Below, piece after piece: positions 57,755 through 64,000 of a DNA stretch of 64,000 nucleotides. The translations under genes were made by a program, and so were the position numbers. Under the pieces are notes generated by a model, which saw nothing but the letters and a program-made list of their open reading frames with translations, was not told where the DNA came from and made no database searches. How positions within the stretch are numbered: the first letter of the stretch is position 1; each line of letters opens with the position of its first letter. Source of the DNA: Roseococcus pinisoli (GTDB lineage: Bacteria; Pseudomonadota; Alphaproteobacteria; Acetobacterales; Acetobacteraceae). Location: assembly GCF_018413645.1 (NCBI RefSeq), contig NZ_JAHCDA010000001.1, positions 1,240,001 through 1,304,000 of the forward strand, read 5' to 3'.

Positions 57755-58186
57755 TCAGGTGCGAGCGGGGTAGGTGAACGCGGGCCGCGCCTTGAGACTA
57801 TCTACCGTGGCGCCAGGAAGCATCCATCGCTCCCGTTCACCATTCCACCGCAGATCGCTCAATGGGATAGCGACATAGCGCTCGCCCATCCCAAGAAATC
57901 CGCCGACCGAAAGCACTGCAATTGTGGCACCTCCGGCAGTGTCGACCATCAGATCATGCACCTCTCCGACATTGCGATTTTCTTCGTTAATCACATTTGC
58001 GCCGATAATGGTGCTTGCGCGGCGTGCGCTGGACGCCGCTCTCGGCGTTACGACGGTCGTCGTAGGCGGCGATGCGGTCACGGGTGCCGACGGAGCCGTA
58101 GTGCCGCTGGTTTGCGCGAGCGCGAATGTGGGCATGGCTAATGCCACAGCGGCCAGCAATGTCCGCCGAATGTGCGAATGAATCAT
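57755..58186 (-). CDS. Exported PRC-barrel domain protein
   Basis: A 143-residue protein with a signal peptide (MIHSHIRRTLLAAVALAMPT ending ALAQ, about 25 residues), a Thr/Pro/Ala linker and a PRC-barrel domain (IIGANVINEENRNVGEVHDL; ERYVAIPLSDLRW). Such envelope proteins are common in alphaproteobacteria and often stress-related. ATG 58186 follows a strong GGAGG. Confidence 0.82.
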   Translation of the reverse strand: MIHSHIRRTLLAAVALAMPTFALAQTSGTTAPSAPVTASPPTTTVVTPRAASSARRASTIIGANVINEENRNVGEVHDLMVDTAGGATIAVLSVGGFLGMGERYVAIPLSDLRWNGERERWMLPGATVDSLKARPAFTYPART

Positions 58187-58430
58187 TTTTCTTCCTCCCT
58201 CTTCTGATCTGCCTGCAGATCCAACCATTGAACGCCCCAGCTTGGGGATAGTTCCCCGTCGTGGCCTTCTCGGGGGAAAGGGCCAGCGAAGCAGCGGAAT
58301 ATGCGGAGGGTTGAAGCCCGGCCGGGAAGGCCCGCGTCGAGCCTCGCTCATCTTGCGATCCGGTTTCGAAACGGTAAGATCTAGGCACCCTTCGGGGTGC
58401 TGAATGACCCACATGCACAGCATACAAACT
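58187..58430. other. Regulatory/intergenic DNA upstream of PRC-barrel gene
   Basis: Contains a perfect palindrome GATCTGC/GCAGATC (58206-58221, 2-bp centre) near the PRC-barrel promoter, a decayed copy of the repeated terminator hairpin (58313-58346, no T-run) and a GCACCC-TTCG-GGGTGC hairpin (about 58385-58400). No gene is supported. Confidence 0.5.
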
Positions 58431-58461
58431 GCCCGTCCTCATTGCGAGGGCGGGCGTTTTT
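58431..58461 (+). terminator. Intrinsic terminator-like hairpin (copy D)
   Basis: GCCCGTCCTC (58431-58440) with GAGGGCGGGC (58446-58455; one G-T pair), followed by TTTTT. It resembles the hairpin at 61011-61040 in sequence and in its preceding CAAACT. The rest of 58462-58728 shows no gene. Confidence 0.68.
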
Positions 58462-58728
58462 GAGTTGGGGAGTGTCGAGTATGGGCTCGTGGCCCGCTTG
58501 GCTGAACGTTGGCGCGGGCCGGTATTTGGCACGATGAGCGACCGGTCGAACCGGCTGCAAATTCTTCGCCACAAGCCTGCTGAAGCTCTTGGATCTGTTA
58601 GCCAGAGCTAACCCGGGACGCCGGCTCCATGGCCCGCCTGAGGCTGTCGTAACCCCAACGATATAGTTGTGGATTCATGTAGGCCGAGATATCCACGCGA
58701 AATCGTCATCCATTTCAAGGTCTAGGCC

Positions 58729-59814
58729 ATGGACGGCAGCACTAAAGTTGAGGGCGGCCTCGGCAGTGCCGCCGAAGTCCCGGCCACACAAACCGTATCG
58801 GAATCGCACGTCGTCACCTTTTCGACGCGCGGATTGCCCAGGGAGCGGCAGGCAGAATCTTGGCGCGCCGGCAATGCGACCTCACTCGACCTCGTCTTTG
58901 ATGCGGATCGGCGTGCCGATTGTGGCTTCGCCGCCGACCGAGATGTTGTGCGCTTCGGTTCCCTCGTTATGACCCGGATCGCAATCGATAGCGTGACTGC
59001 CCTCCGTACTCGAGGCCATATCCAACGCGATGGCCTCGATCACTGGTGCGTCAATGTCACCACTCGTGGCGACCGGCGCTTTCGCTTGGACCGTCACGAT
59101 CGTTGCATCTCGGTGCCCGCCGGCCAATTGCACGTCCAGTCGCTTGATGAGGCCTACAGGAGCTTCGCCGAGGATATCGAATGGATCGGCGTTTTCTTTC
59201 CTCGTGACAGCTTGCCTGCCCTGTCGGTCCACCTCGACGCAACGCGCGACCATCCCCGCAACGATGCACTGTCGCGGATGCTCGGCGATTACCTCGTCCG
59301 GCTATGGGCGATCTTGCCGACCATGACCTCTGATGAGCTCTCCCGAGCGGCTGAGGCCACCATGGCCGTGATCAGTGCTTTTCTCAGCGCCACCCCTGAT
59401 GCCTTGACCATGGCGAAGGAGCATCTGCAGAGCTATCAGCGCGCCCGCGCCCTGTCCTTCATTAGGCGCAATTTGGGATCAAGCCAGCTCAGCGCGGAGG
59501 CTATTATGCTCGCTCTGGGTACGACCCGGACGCAACTTTACCGCGCCTTTGAGCCGTTGGGAGGTGTGGCGCAGGCCATCCGAGAGGAGAGGCTGAAAGC
59601 CGCCAAGATCTTACTGTCAAAGACGACGGAGGAGCGCACTATCAGCGAGATCGCGGAGGCGCTCGGCATGATCGATTTTTCCACCTTCAGCCGCCAGTTC
59701 CGCCGCAGCTTCGGAGTGTCACCCAGTGAGGTGCGCAATTCGGCCCAAGTCGGGTGCTCTGTACGAGAAGCGACGGACATACCGCGGGTCTCGCTCGCCG
59801 ATTTTCTGCTTTGA
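58729..59814 (+). CDS. AraC-family transcriptional regulator
   Basis: A 361-residue regulator. The N-terminal 230 residues form an effector/dimer domain of the AraC-binding-like type (HWCVNVTTRGDRRFRLDRHD; FAEDIEWIGVFFPRDSLPAL). The C-terminal 100 residues carry two HTH motifs (AEAIMLALGTTRTQLYRAFE; SEIAEALGMIDFSTFSRQFR then RSFGVSPSEVR). It precedes a small monooxygenase gene by about 260 bp on the same strand and may control it. Confidence 0.9.
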   Translation: MDGSTKVEGGLGSAAEVPATQTVSESHVVTFSTRGLPRERQAESWRAGNATSLDLVFDADRRADCGFAADRDVVRFGSLVMTRIAIDSVTALRTRGHIQRDGLDHWCVNVTTRGDRRFRLDRHDRCISVPAGQLHVQSLDEAYRSFAEDIEWIGVFFPRDSLPALSVHLDATRDHPRNDALSRMLGDYLVRLWAILPTMTSDELSRAAEATMAVISAFLSATPDALTMAKEHLQSYQRARALSFIRRNLGSSQLSAEAIMLALGTTRTQLYRAFEPLGGVAQAIREERLKAAKILLSKTTEERTISEIAEALGMIDFSTFSRQFRRSFGVSPSEVRNSAQVGCSVREATDIPRVSLADFLL

Positions 59815-60076
59815 GGGAGATCGGCTCGCGTCCCCCTCGAGCTGCTGAAGGAATGGGGCAGGTGTACGGATTGGGGCTATCCCAGTGGCACCCCGAGCGC
59901 CCGTCCTCCGCGCGTGACCGGGTGTTTAGCGTTGTTCGGCGAGGGCTGACTGTCGCCGCTGGGATCATTCGGCTCTCGGATCGAGGCCATCTTCGGCGAT
60001 CTTCCTCTCGAGGCAGTTTGAGAGCTATGCGATGCCCCGCAGACCTGCATCTGTTCGAGCGGGGCGGAAGGAAGAC

Positions 60077-60370
60077 ATGCTGAAAGTCATCGCGCAGGAT
60101 TTCGTGCGCCTGGACGCCCTTGAAATTGTCCGTCCTTTTTATCGCGAGCTTGTGGAACTCACGCGGCGGGAACCACTCTGTCTCGCCTATGACCTCTTCG
60201 TGAACCAGAAAGACCCCGGGCATTTCATTTTCGTCGAGGAATGGCCGGATCGGGCAGCATTGGACGCGCATTGCGCAACTGAGCATTTCAGGCGGTTGGT
60301 TCCGCTCATCAATGCTCATCACCGGCAGGACCCCACATTCATCCTAATGGATGCGATGGCGGACGTCTGA
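60077..60370 (+). CDS. Antibiotic-biosynthesis-monooxygenase (ABM) domain protein
   Basis: A 97-residue dimeric alpha-beta barrel protein of the ABM/YgiN family: MLKVIAQDFVRLDALEIVRP, the strand CLAYDLFVNQKDPGHFIFVE and the helix WPDRAALDAHCATEHFRRLV. Members act as quinol monooxygenases or as heme or aldehyde handlers; substrate cannot be told. GGAAGGAAG precedes ATG 60077. Likely target of the upstream AraC regulator. Confidence 0.82.
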   Translation: MLKVIAQDFVRLDALEIVRPFYRELVELTRREPLCLAYDLFVNQKDPGHFIFVEEWPDRAALDAHCATEHFRRLVPLINAHHRQDPTFILMDAMADV

Positions 60371-60406
60371 TCGGGCGGCGTGTCGCTGGACTATGGCTGT
60401 CTCGAA

Positions 60407-60874
60407 TTACCCGAACCCACCGCCGCGCCAAGAGCCTTGGAAATTCCCCATCTGAGTTCCGGTCGTGTTTCTGCCTTCAAAATCCACAGTGGCCAATGTC
60501 ATGATAAAATTCGCTACTTTCTTAAGAATAGAAAATTCATTCAAGTTATAACCACAGCTCAAAACCAGCAATATAAAGTCAGGGGTCGTAAGATTTCTTG
60601 CGGTGTCAACCGGGCCTTTGTTGCCGTGAGATTTCCTGTTGTAGTCATTGATTGATGTAATGAACTCTTTTACTTTTTCTCTATTGCTCATCTGCGTTGC
60701 AAAGCTTGGATATGCAAAAGAATTGGCTGTTTTCTCTAATTCTTCTGCGTTGTAGATATGGGCTCCGCGTGCTTGATCGATCTCTATATATTTAGCTTGC
60801 GCCATACCGGTGAGAATATTCGTCACCTTCATTGGCGTTTCGATGTCATTCAGGCTCTGGGTGCGATCAGACAT
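60407..60874 (-). CDS. AT-rich hypothetical protein (horizontally acquired)
   Basis: A 155-residue protein with no recognised domain (ETPMKVTNILTGMAQAKYIE; NSFAYPSFATQMSNREKVKE; LVLSCGYNLNEFSILKKVAN). Its coding DNA is strikingly AT-rich compared with all neighbours, with Lys/Asn/Ile/Phe codons. Start ATG 60874 has a modest GAGGGA upstream. It is probably foreign cargo. Confidence 0.6.
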   Translation of the reverse strand: MSDRTQSLNDIETPMKVTNILTGMAQAKYIEIDQARGAHIYNAEELEKTANSFAYPSFATQMSNREKVKEFITSINDYNRKSHGNKGPVDTARNLTTPDFILLVLSCGYNLNEFSILKKVANFIMTLATVDFEGRNTTGTQMGNFQGSWRGGGFG

Positions 60875-61010
60875 TCTGCGTCCCTCTGGGAATGTTGTGT
60901 CCAATAGAGCCTGCCTGGCCGCGAAAGCGCCACCGTGGAATTTAATGCCCTCGCAAAAATATCGCCGGCCGGCGGGCCACACACCGGTGTTCCATGCCTC
61001 GGTCCAAACT

Positions 61011-61040
61011 GCCCGGTCTCCTCGCCAGGGCGGGCACTTT
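61011..61040. terminator. Terminator-like hairpin (copy E)
   Basis: GCCCG (61011-61015) with CGGGC (61031-61035), extended by partial inner pairing and followed by ACTTTT. Related to the copy at 58431-58461. It lies between the AT-rich gene and the next leftward group. Confidence 0.5.
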
Positions 61041-61045
61041 TGCGA

Positions 61046-61747
61046 CTAGGGGGTCAACAGCCCCATAGCCTCCAGCGCCGCGCGCACGGCTCGTGAGCGG
61101 CTGACGCCCATCGTCTCGCAGTGCCGGTCCAAGGCGGCGATCTCCTCCTCGCTCATCGTGACGGCGACTTGGAGCTGCCTATTGGTGCCGCCTCTCGGTG
61201 CGCGCTGCGTCGCGAGCTCCTCGACTACCTCGAGCCCCCGTGTAGGCGGCAGCGATCCGCGCGCTGCCTTTGCCGTCGGGCGCGACGCTCGGCTGCGCGC
61301 GGCCTTGCGCTGCTCGTCGGGAGTTCGGATGCGGTCGCTGATGACCTGCTGCAGCATCGTGGTCTTGAGGTGGGTGAGGCGCTCTACCCGCTCCACCCAT
61401 TCGCCGTCGACGTACTCCACGACCGGCACGGTGTCGTCCGTCAGGATTCTGCCCTGATCCTCGGGCCGCAGGTCGGCCAGCCGCCGCAAGAGCGTGCTGT
61501 GTCCCGCGTACTTGACCACGAGCTCTGCACGCAGCCGGCCGCTGGCGATCAAGGGCATGTAGGCCCAGAGCCCGCCGCGCAGCGCCGACAGATCCTCGCC
61601 ACGGCGCTCCAGCTCCCGCCAGATCATGGCCACGCGGCCGAGATGTGCCGCGGTGACCTCGAGGGCCTGCGCAAGCTCGCGGCGCAGGTCCGCGGTCGTG
61701 GCGGTCATGATCGCCTCGGTCGGCTGCATGATGACGAGCTCACTCAT
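61046..61747 (-). CDS. Ribbon-helix-helix-containing mobile-element protein
   Basis: A 233-residue protein. The N-terminal part (DLRRELAQALEVTAAHLGRV; LWAYMPLIASGRLRAELVVK) looks like a plasmid/phage accessory domain. A basic linker (about 140-170) precedes a C-terminal ribbon-helix-helix (LQVAVTMSEEEIAALDRHCE). It may be a partition or regulatory protein. It overlaps the upstream gene by 8 bp. Confidence 0.6.
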   Translation of the reverse strand: MSELVIMQPTEAIMTATTADLRRELAQALEVTAAHLGRVAMIWRELERRGEDLSALRGGLWAYMPLIASGRLRAELVVKYAGHSTLLRRLADLRPEDQGRILTDDTVPVVEYVDGEWVERVERLTHLKTTMLQQVISDRIRTPDEQRKAARSRASRPTAKAARGSLPPTRGLEVVEELATQRAPRGGTNRQLQVAVTMSEEEIAALDRHCETMGVSRSRAVRAALEAMGLLTP

Positions 61748-62486
61748 CGAGCATCTCCTTGAGTTGGGTGGCCTGCACCATCAGCCGGGCCAGTGCCAGG
61801 CGGCGGCGGTATTCAGCCTGAAGGTCAAGATAGCGGCGGTGGGCCTCGGGGTCCGATTGGATCTCCGAGCGCCAGCGGCGCTGGTAGGCACGCTGATAGG
61901 CCGCGCCGCGATCGAGCCAGCGGCGCAGCTCCTCCCGGGACATGGCGTCCAGGCGGGCCGCCCGACGCGACTGGATCTCCTCGGCGTGCATGGCGTAGTG
62001 CACGTTGGCGCGGGCGCGGCGCTTGGCCACGACCTCCGGGTTGGCCGCCTCGCGGGCCGCTCTGCGGCGGTACTGCTCCGCGCGCTCCGCCTTGGATAGG
62101 TCTGCCCAGTTCCTCTGCGCCCGGGCCTTGCGGGCAGCTCGTATGGCCGGCCCTTTTATCGGATCAGATGTGGCCCGCGCGTAGTGGGCGGTCGCGGCTC
62201 GCCGATAGGCGATCAGCTCGCAGGCGGGGCTCCCACACCGGGCGCGGCGTTTGTTGAGAACCGGCGCCCCGCACTCGGGGCAAGCCACCGCCTCGCAGCG
62301 CGCGCAGGCCCTGCGCAAGCCCGGGCGGGAGACCTCCGTGAGGCGCCGCTGGCGGATCGCCTCCTCGACGCCGCAGTCGCAGCGGACGCGCCATAGGCGG
62401 CCCATGGCGCCGGGCGGGACGGGCTCCTCGGCCAGCACGACAAGTAAGCCAAATCTTGCGCCACGTAGATCAGACGGCGCGGGCAT
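61740..62486 (-). CDS. Hypothetical zinc-binding protein, mobile-element type
   Basis: A 248-residue protein with several Cys pairs in the first 90 residues (VRCDCG, CARC, CPECG, CGSPAC), suggesting zinc ribbons, and a very basic, helical remainder (Arg/Ala-rich, RRWLDRGAAYQRAYQRRWRS). N-terminal LRGARFGLLVVLAEE resembles the start of some phage AP2/HNH-associated proteins. Probably nucleic-acid binding. Confidence 0.55.
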   Translation of the reverse strand: MPAPSDLRGARFGLLVVLAEEPVPPGAMGRLWRVRCDCGVEEAIRQRRLTEVSRPGLRRACARCEAVACPECGAPVLNKRRARCGSPACELIAYRRAATAHYARATSDPIKGPAIRAARKARAQRNWADLSKAERAEQYRRRAAREAANPEVVAKRRARANVHYAMHAEEIQSRRAARLDAMSREELRRWLDRGAAYQRAYQRRWRSEIQSDPEAHRRYLDLQAEYRRRLALARLMVQATQLKEMLDE

Positions 62487-62524
62487 CGTGGGGATACATG
62501 TCTGGGGCCTCTCTGGGGCGAGGC

Positions 62525-62800
62525 TCAGTCGGCCTCGGCATCGGACGGATGCGTGGCTGCGCGGCTTGGCGCCCCGCCTGGCGAGGCCGCGATCCGCAGC
62601 TTGTCCGTGAGGTCGTCCAGAAGGAGGGCGCGCTGCTGCGTTAGCCGCATCAGGTCGCCATAGGCGCCGTCGGGGACGGGCGAATCACCTGCAACCCAGC
62701 GCCGCATGGTGCGATCGGTCACCCCAAGGTCGCGGGCCAGCGGCGATTGCCACTGGCCCCCGTAGAGCGCTTCGCCCGCCTCGCGGAGAAGCTGGGTCAT
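62525..62800 (-). CDS. Helix-turn-helix protein
   Basis: A 91-residue protein with an HTH (SPLARDLGVTDRTMRRWVAG) of the XRE/transposase-regulator type. ATG 62800 overlaps the upstream stop (TGATG), so it is co-translated with the 69-aa protein. Probably a regulator of this small leftward operon. Confidence 0.65.
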   Translation of the reverse strand: MTQLLREAGEALYGGQWQSPLARDLGVTDRTMRRWVAGDSPVPDGAYGDLMRLTQQRALLLDDLTDKLRIAASPGGAPSRAATHPSDAEAD

Positions 62801-63009
62801 CAGCGGTTGAGCCACCGGCCGTTCATGGACCGCGAGGCGACGACATAACCCTCGCGGTCGTGAATCACGATATCGTGATCGCTATAGCCGCCGGCGAAGC
62901 GAATGGTCGCCGCCCGCTTGGCCGCCTGCAGCGTGCCGACAACCTGGATCTCCGGCGCGCTGGCGATGCTGCTGTGGCAAATGGTGGCGGTGTAGATGTT
63001 CTGAGCCAT
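62800..63009 (-). CDS. Small protein, first gene of leftward group
   Basis: A 69-residue protein of unknown function (HDIVIHDREGYVVASRSMNG) with a beta-rich pattern. GGAGG precedes ATG 63009. A perfect palindrome lies 48 bp upstream (63057-63074). Confidence 0.55.
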   Translation of the reverse strand: MAQNIYTATICHSSIASAPEIQVVGTLQAAKRAATIRFAGGYSDHDIVIHDREGYVVASRSMNGRWLNR

Positions 63010-63056
63010 GGTTCCCGGGCCTCCTTGCCCTGTCCGGCGGGGCTATCCCCTTCCTA

Positions 63057-63074
63057 TGTCCTATATGTAGGACA
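63057..63074. promoter_or_regulatory. Perfect 7-bp-arm palindrome, probable operator
   Basis: TGTCCTA (63057-63063), TATG centre, TAGGACA (63068-63074), in AT-rich DNA upstream of the leftward group starting at 63009. The position suggests binding by the HTH or RHH protein encoded downstream. Binding protein unknown. Confidence 0.6.
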
Positions 63075-63215
63075 CGATACGCCGGAGGGCAACAAGAAAT
63101 TCGCCCGCGGCCATGCCGTTTTGCGGCTAAGCCTGCGTCGGCGCTGGCTCCCGCGGCGGTGCCGTCGTCGGCCTTATCGCGAGATCTGTGAGATCTGCCG
63201 CGGGACGCCGACGGA

Positions 63216-63380
63216 TGCAGCAAGTTGGCGCTCCGGCTCACGCTGTGGATGACGGCACCGGCGGCCGAGGCCCTGAAGCTCCAGCGCGCACTGCCCGACG
63301 GCGCGTTGCAGGTGGTCGGCCGAGGCGGTCGGCAGGACCCTCCGGGGCAACCCCCGACGGTGCAGGGGACGCTCCTCTAG
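63216..63380 (+). pseudogene. C-terminal remnant resembling an SOS-response-associated peptidase
   Basis: The frame ending at TAG 63378-63380 reads LTLWMTAPAAEALKLQRALP then DGALQVVGRG, which resembles the last part of COG2135 (YedK/HMCES-like) proteins from alphaproteobacteria. Upstream the frame closes with a TGA at 63189, and no N-terminal catalytic Cys region is present, so this would be a truncated remnant. Identification is from pattern memory and uncertain. An AGTCGAAT/ATTCGACT inverted repeat follows (63379-63401). Confidence 0.4.
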
Positions 63381-63411
63381 TCGAATTCTTGGGATTCGAC
63401 TCTCGCTCGAT

Positions 63412-63426
63412 GTTCCCTTTATGTTC
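63412..63426 (+). promoter_or_regulatory. LexA (SOS) box, alphaproteobacterial type
   Basis: GTTC at 63412-63415 and GTTC at 63423-63426 are separated by exactly 7 bp (CCTTTAT), the GTTC-N7-GTTC operator of alphaproteobacterial LexA. It lies 29 bp upstream of the ATG at 63456. Confidence 0.65.
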
Positions 63427-63455
63427 TCATCATCGAGAGCATGGAGGCGAGAGCA

Positions 63456-63968
63456 ATGAGCAGGATTTCGCGGCGGAGCAATCGCGCTGACGCCGGCCCG
63501 CCCCAGTTGAGCGGCGGTGTTGAACCGCAGGCGTTGGAGGCCTGGCTCGGCCGTACGGATGGTGGTTTTCGCCGCCGGATGATCGGCCATGACCTGGAGC
63601 ACATGGGTATCCGGCACGGCGATCTGCTGATCGAGGGCGAGCGCACGCCACTACGGTTGGGCGGCGCCGCCATGCGGCTGGTGACGGATTTCGAGGGTGG
63701 TTACGAAAGGCTCGCGGGCGCCGGAGAGGTCTACGTCGATGCCGACGGCACGGCCGCGATGCGGGTCGACGGCCAGGCTTGGTCTCTCGATGACGAGACC
63801 TACTCCTATGTCCTGCCCGTGGCTGGCTGGGTCCCCGTTCTGGACGGCTGGCCGGTTTTTGCCGACGTCCGGCTGCTGCCGCAGATCGGGGAGGAGGTCG
63901 TCCGGGCGCCGCGCGTCCCGGACCCGGCGCCGGTCTCGGCCATCCATCCCGACGAAATCCCGTTCTAA
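63456..63968 (+). CDS. Hypothetical protein under a probable LexA box
   Basis: A 170-residue protein with no recognised domain. It starts basic (SRISRRSNRADAGPPQL), has a mixed middle (GIRHGDLLIEGERTPLRLGG; VYVDADGTAAMRVDGQAWSL) and a Pro-rich C-terminus. ATG 63456 follows GGAGG at 63443-63447. The upstream GTTC-N7-GTTC box predicts induction by DNA damage. ATG 63441 is a less likely start. Confidence 0.6.
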   Translation: MSRISRRSNRADAGPPQLSGGVEPQALEAWLGRTDGGFRRRMIGHDLEHMGIRHGDLLIEGERTPLRLGGAAMRLVTDFEGGYERLAGAGEVYVDADGTAAMRVDGQAWSLDDETYSYVLPVAGWVPVLDGWPVFADVRLLPQIGEEVVRAPRVPDPAPVSAIHPDEIPF

Positions 63969-64000
63969 GCCGCCTTCCGCGACACAATCGAATCGGCACC

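Noticed and set aside
63379-63401. AGTCGAAT/ATTCGACT inverted repeat as a tRNA T-arm and att site
   Set aside because: The loop lacks the TTC-purine-A pattern and no acceptor or anticodon stems can be built around it; more likely a hairpin.
54760-63999. Right attachment site as a direct repeat of 19490-19590
   Set aside because: I scanned by eye for the AT-rich core (AATAAGCTATTCC) and the first codons of mutS and found no copy; the site may be short, diverged, or outside the window.
1-63999. CRISPR array, rRNA, tRNA or insertion-sequence transposase
   Set aside because: No regular spacer-repeat array, no structural RNA signature and no DDE transposase frame was seen on either strand.

Overview
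The window is GC-rich DNA from an alphaproteobacterium. A member of the Acetobacteraceae (Roseomonas-like) is the best guess, inferred from the murJ-glnD-mutS order, a GapR-type protein, a GTTC-N7-GTTC LexA box and codon use. It is chromosome interrupted by a lambda-like (siphovirus-type) prophage, followed by accessory DNA. No rRNA, tRNA or CRISPR array was seen.

1-19.5 kb is host chromosome. It holds a partial Cro/CI-type regulator, an OmpR-type regulator with a degenerate receiver, ribA, a universal-stress/TIGR02186/TauE operon, a 5'-nucleotidase, trpS and a peptide-type ABC transporter without permease genes (a Fur-box-like palindrome precedes its ATPases). A D-aminoacylase and the leftward operon mutS-glnD-murJ follow.

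19.6-55.8 kb is the prophage. The integrase gene ends 29 bp upstream of the mutS start and points the same way. An unbroken leftward run of overlapping early genes (26.8 to 19.6 kb: excisionase, small proteins, MazG-like, HNH, ASCH, a DnaN-type sliding clamp) therefore reads into mutS, glnD and murJ. An immunity region (27.2-28.5 kb) encodes a self-cleaving CI-type repressor and a Cro-like protein. Near-identical 19-bp operators occur there and at the head of the leftward run. Rightward early genes follow: a CII-like protein, DnaB, GapR and an initiator whose gene carries five 12-bp-spaced repeats, a candidate origin. A NusG paralogue then sits where lambda has Q. Next come the terminase, gpW, portal, protease-capsid fusion, tail genes, endolysin and nested Rz/Rz1 spanins. 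The tail-tube gene and the next gene look fused by a deletion, so the prophage may be defective.

55.8-64 kb is accessory. It contains a P63C protein with a repeat-studded promoter, repeated terminator hairpins, a lipoprotein, an AT-richer orphan, a PRC-barrel protein, an AraC regulator next to a small monooxygenase, and a second leftward group of mobile-element-like genes. It ends with a remnant resembling an SOS-associated peptidase and a LexA-box gene. The right attachment site was not found.

Working together: CI probably silences both early arms. Induction would turn on clamp, helicase, initiator and GapR for replication from the internal origin. The NusG-like protein may carry polymerase into the late operon. 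The same leftward arm would change expression of host mismatch repair.
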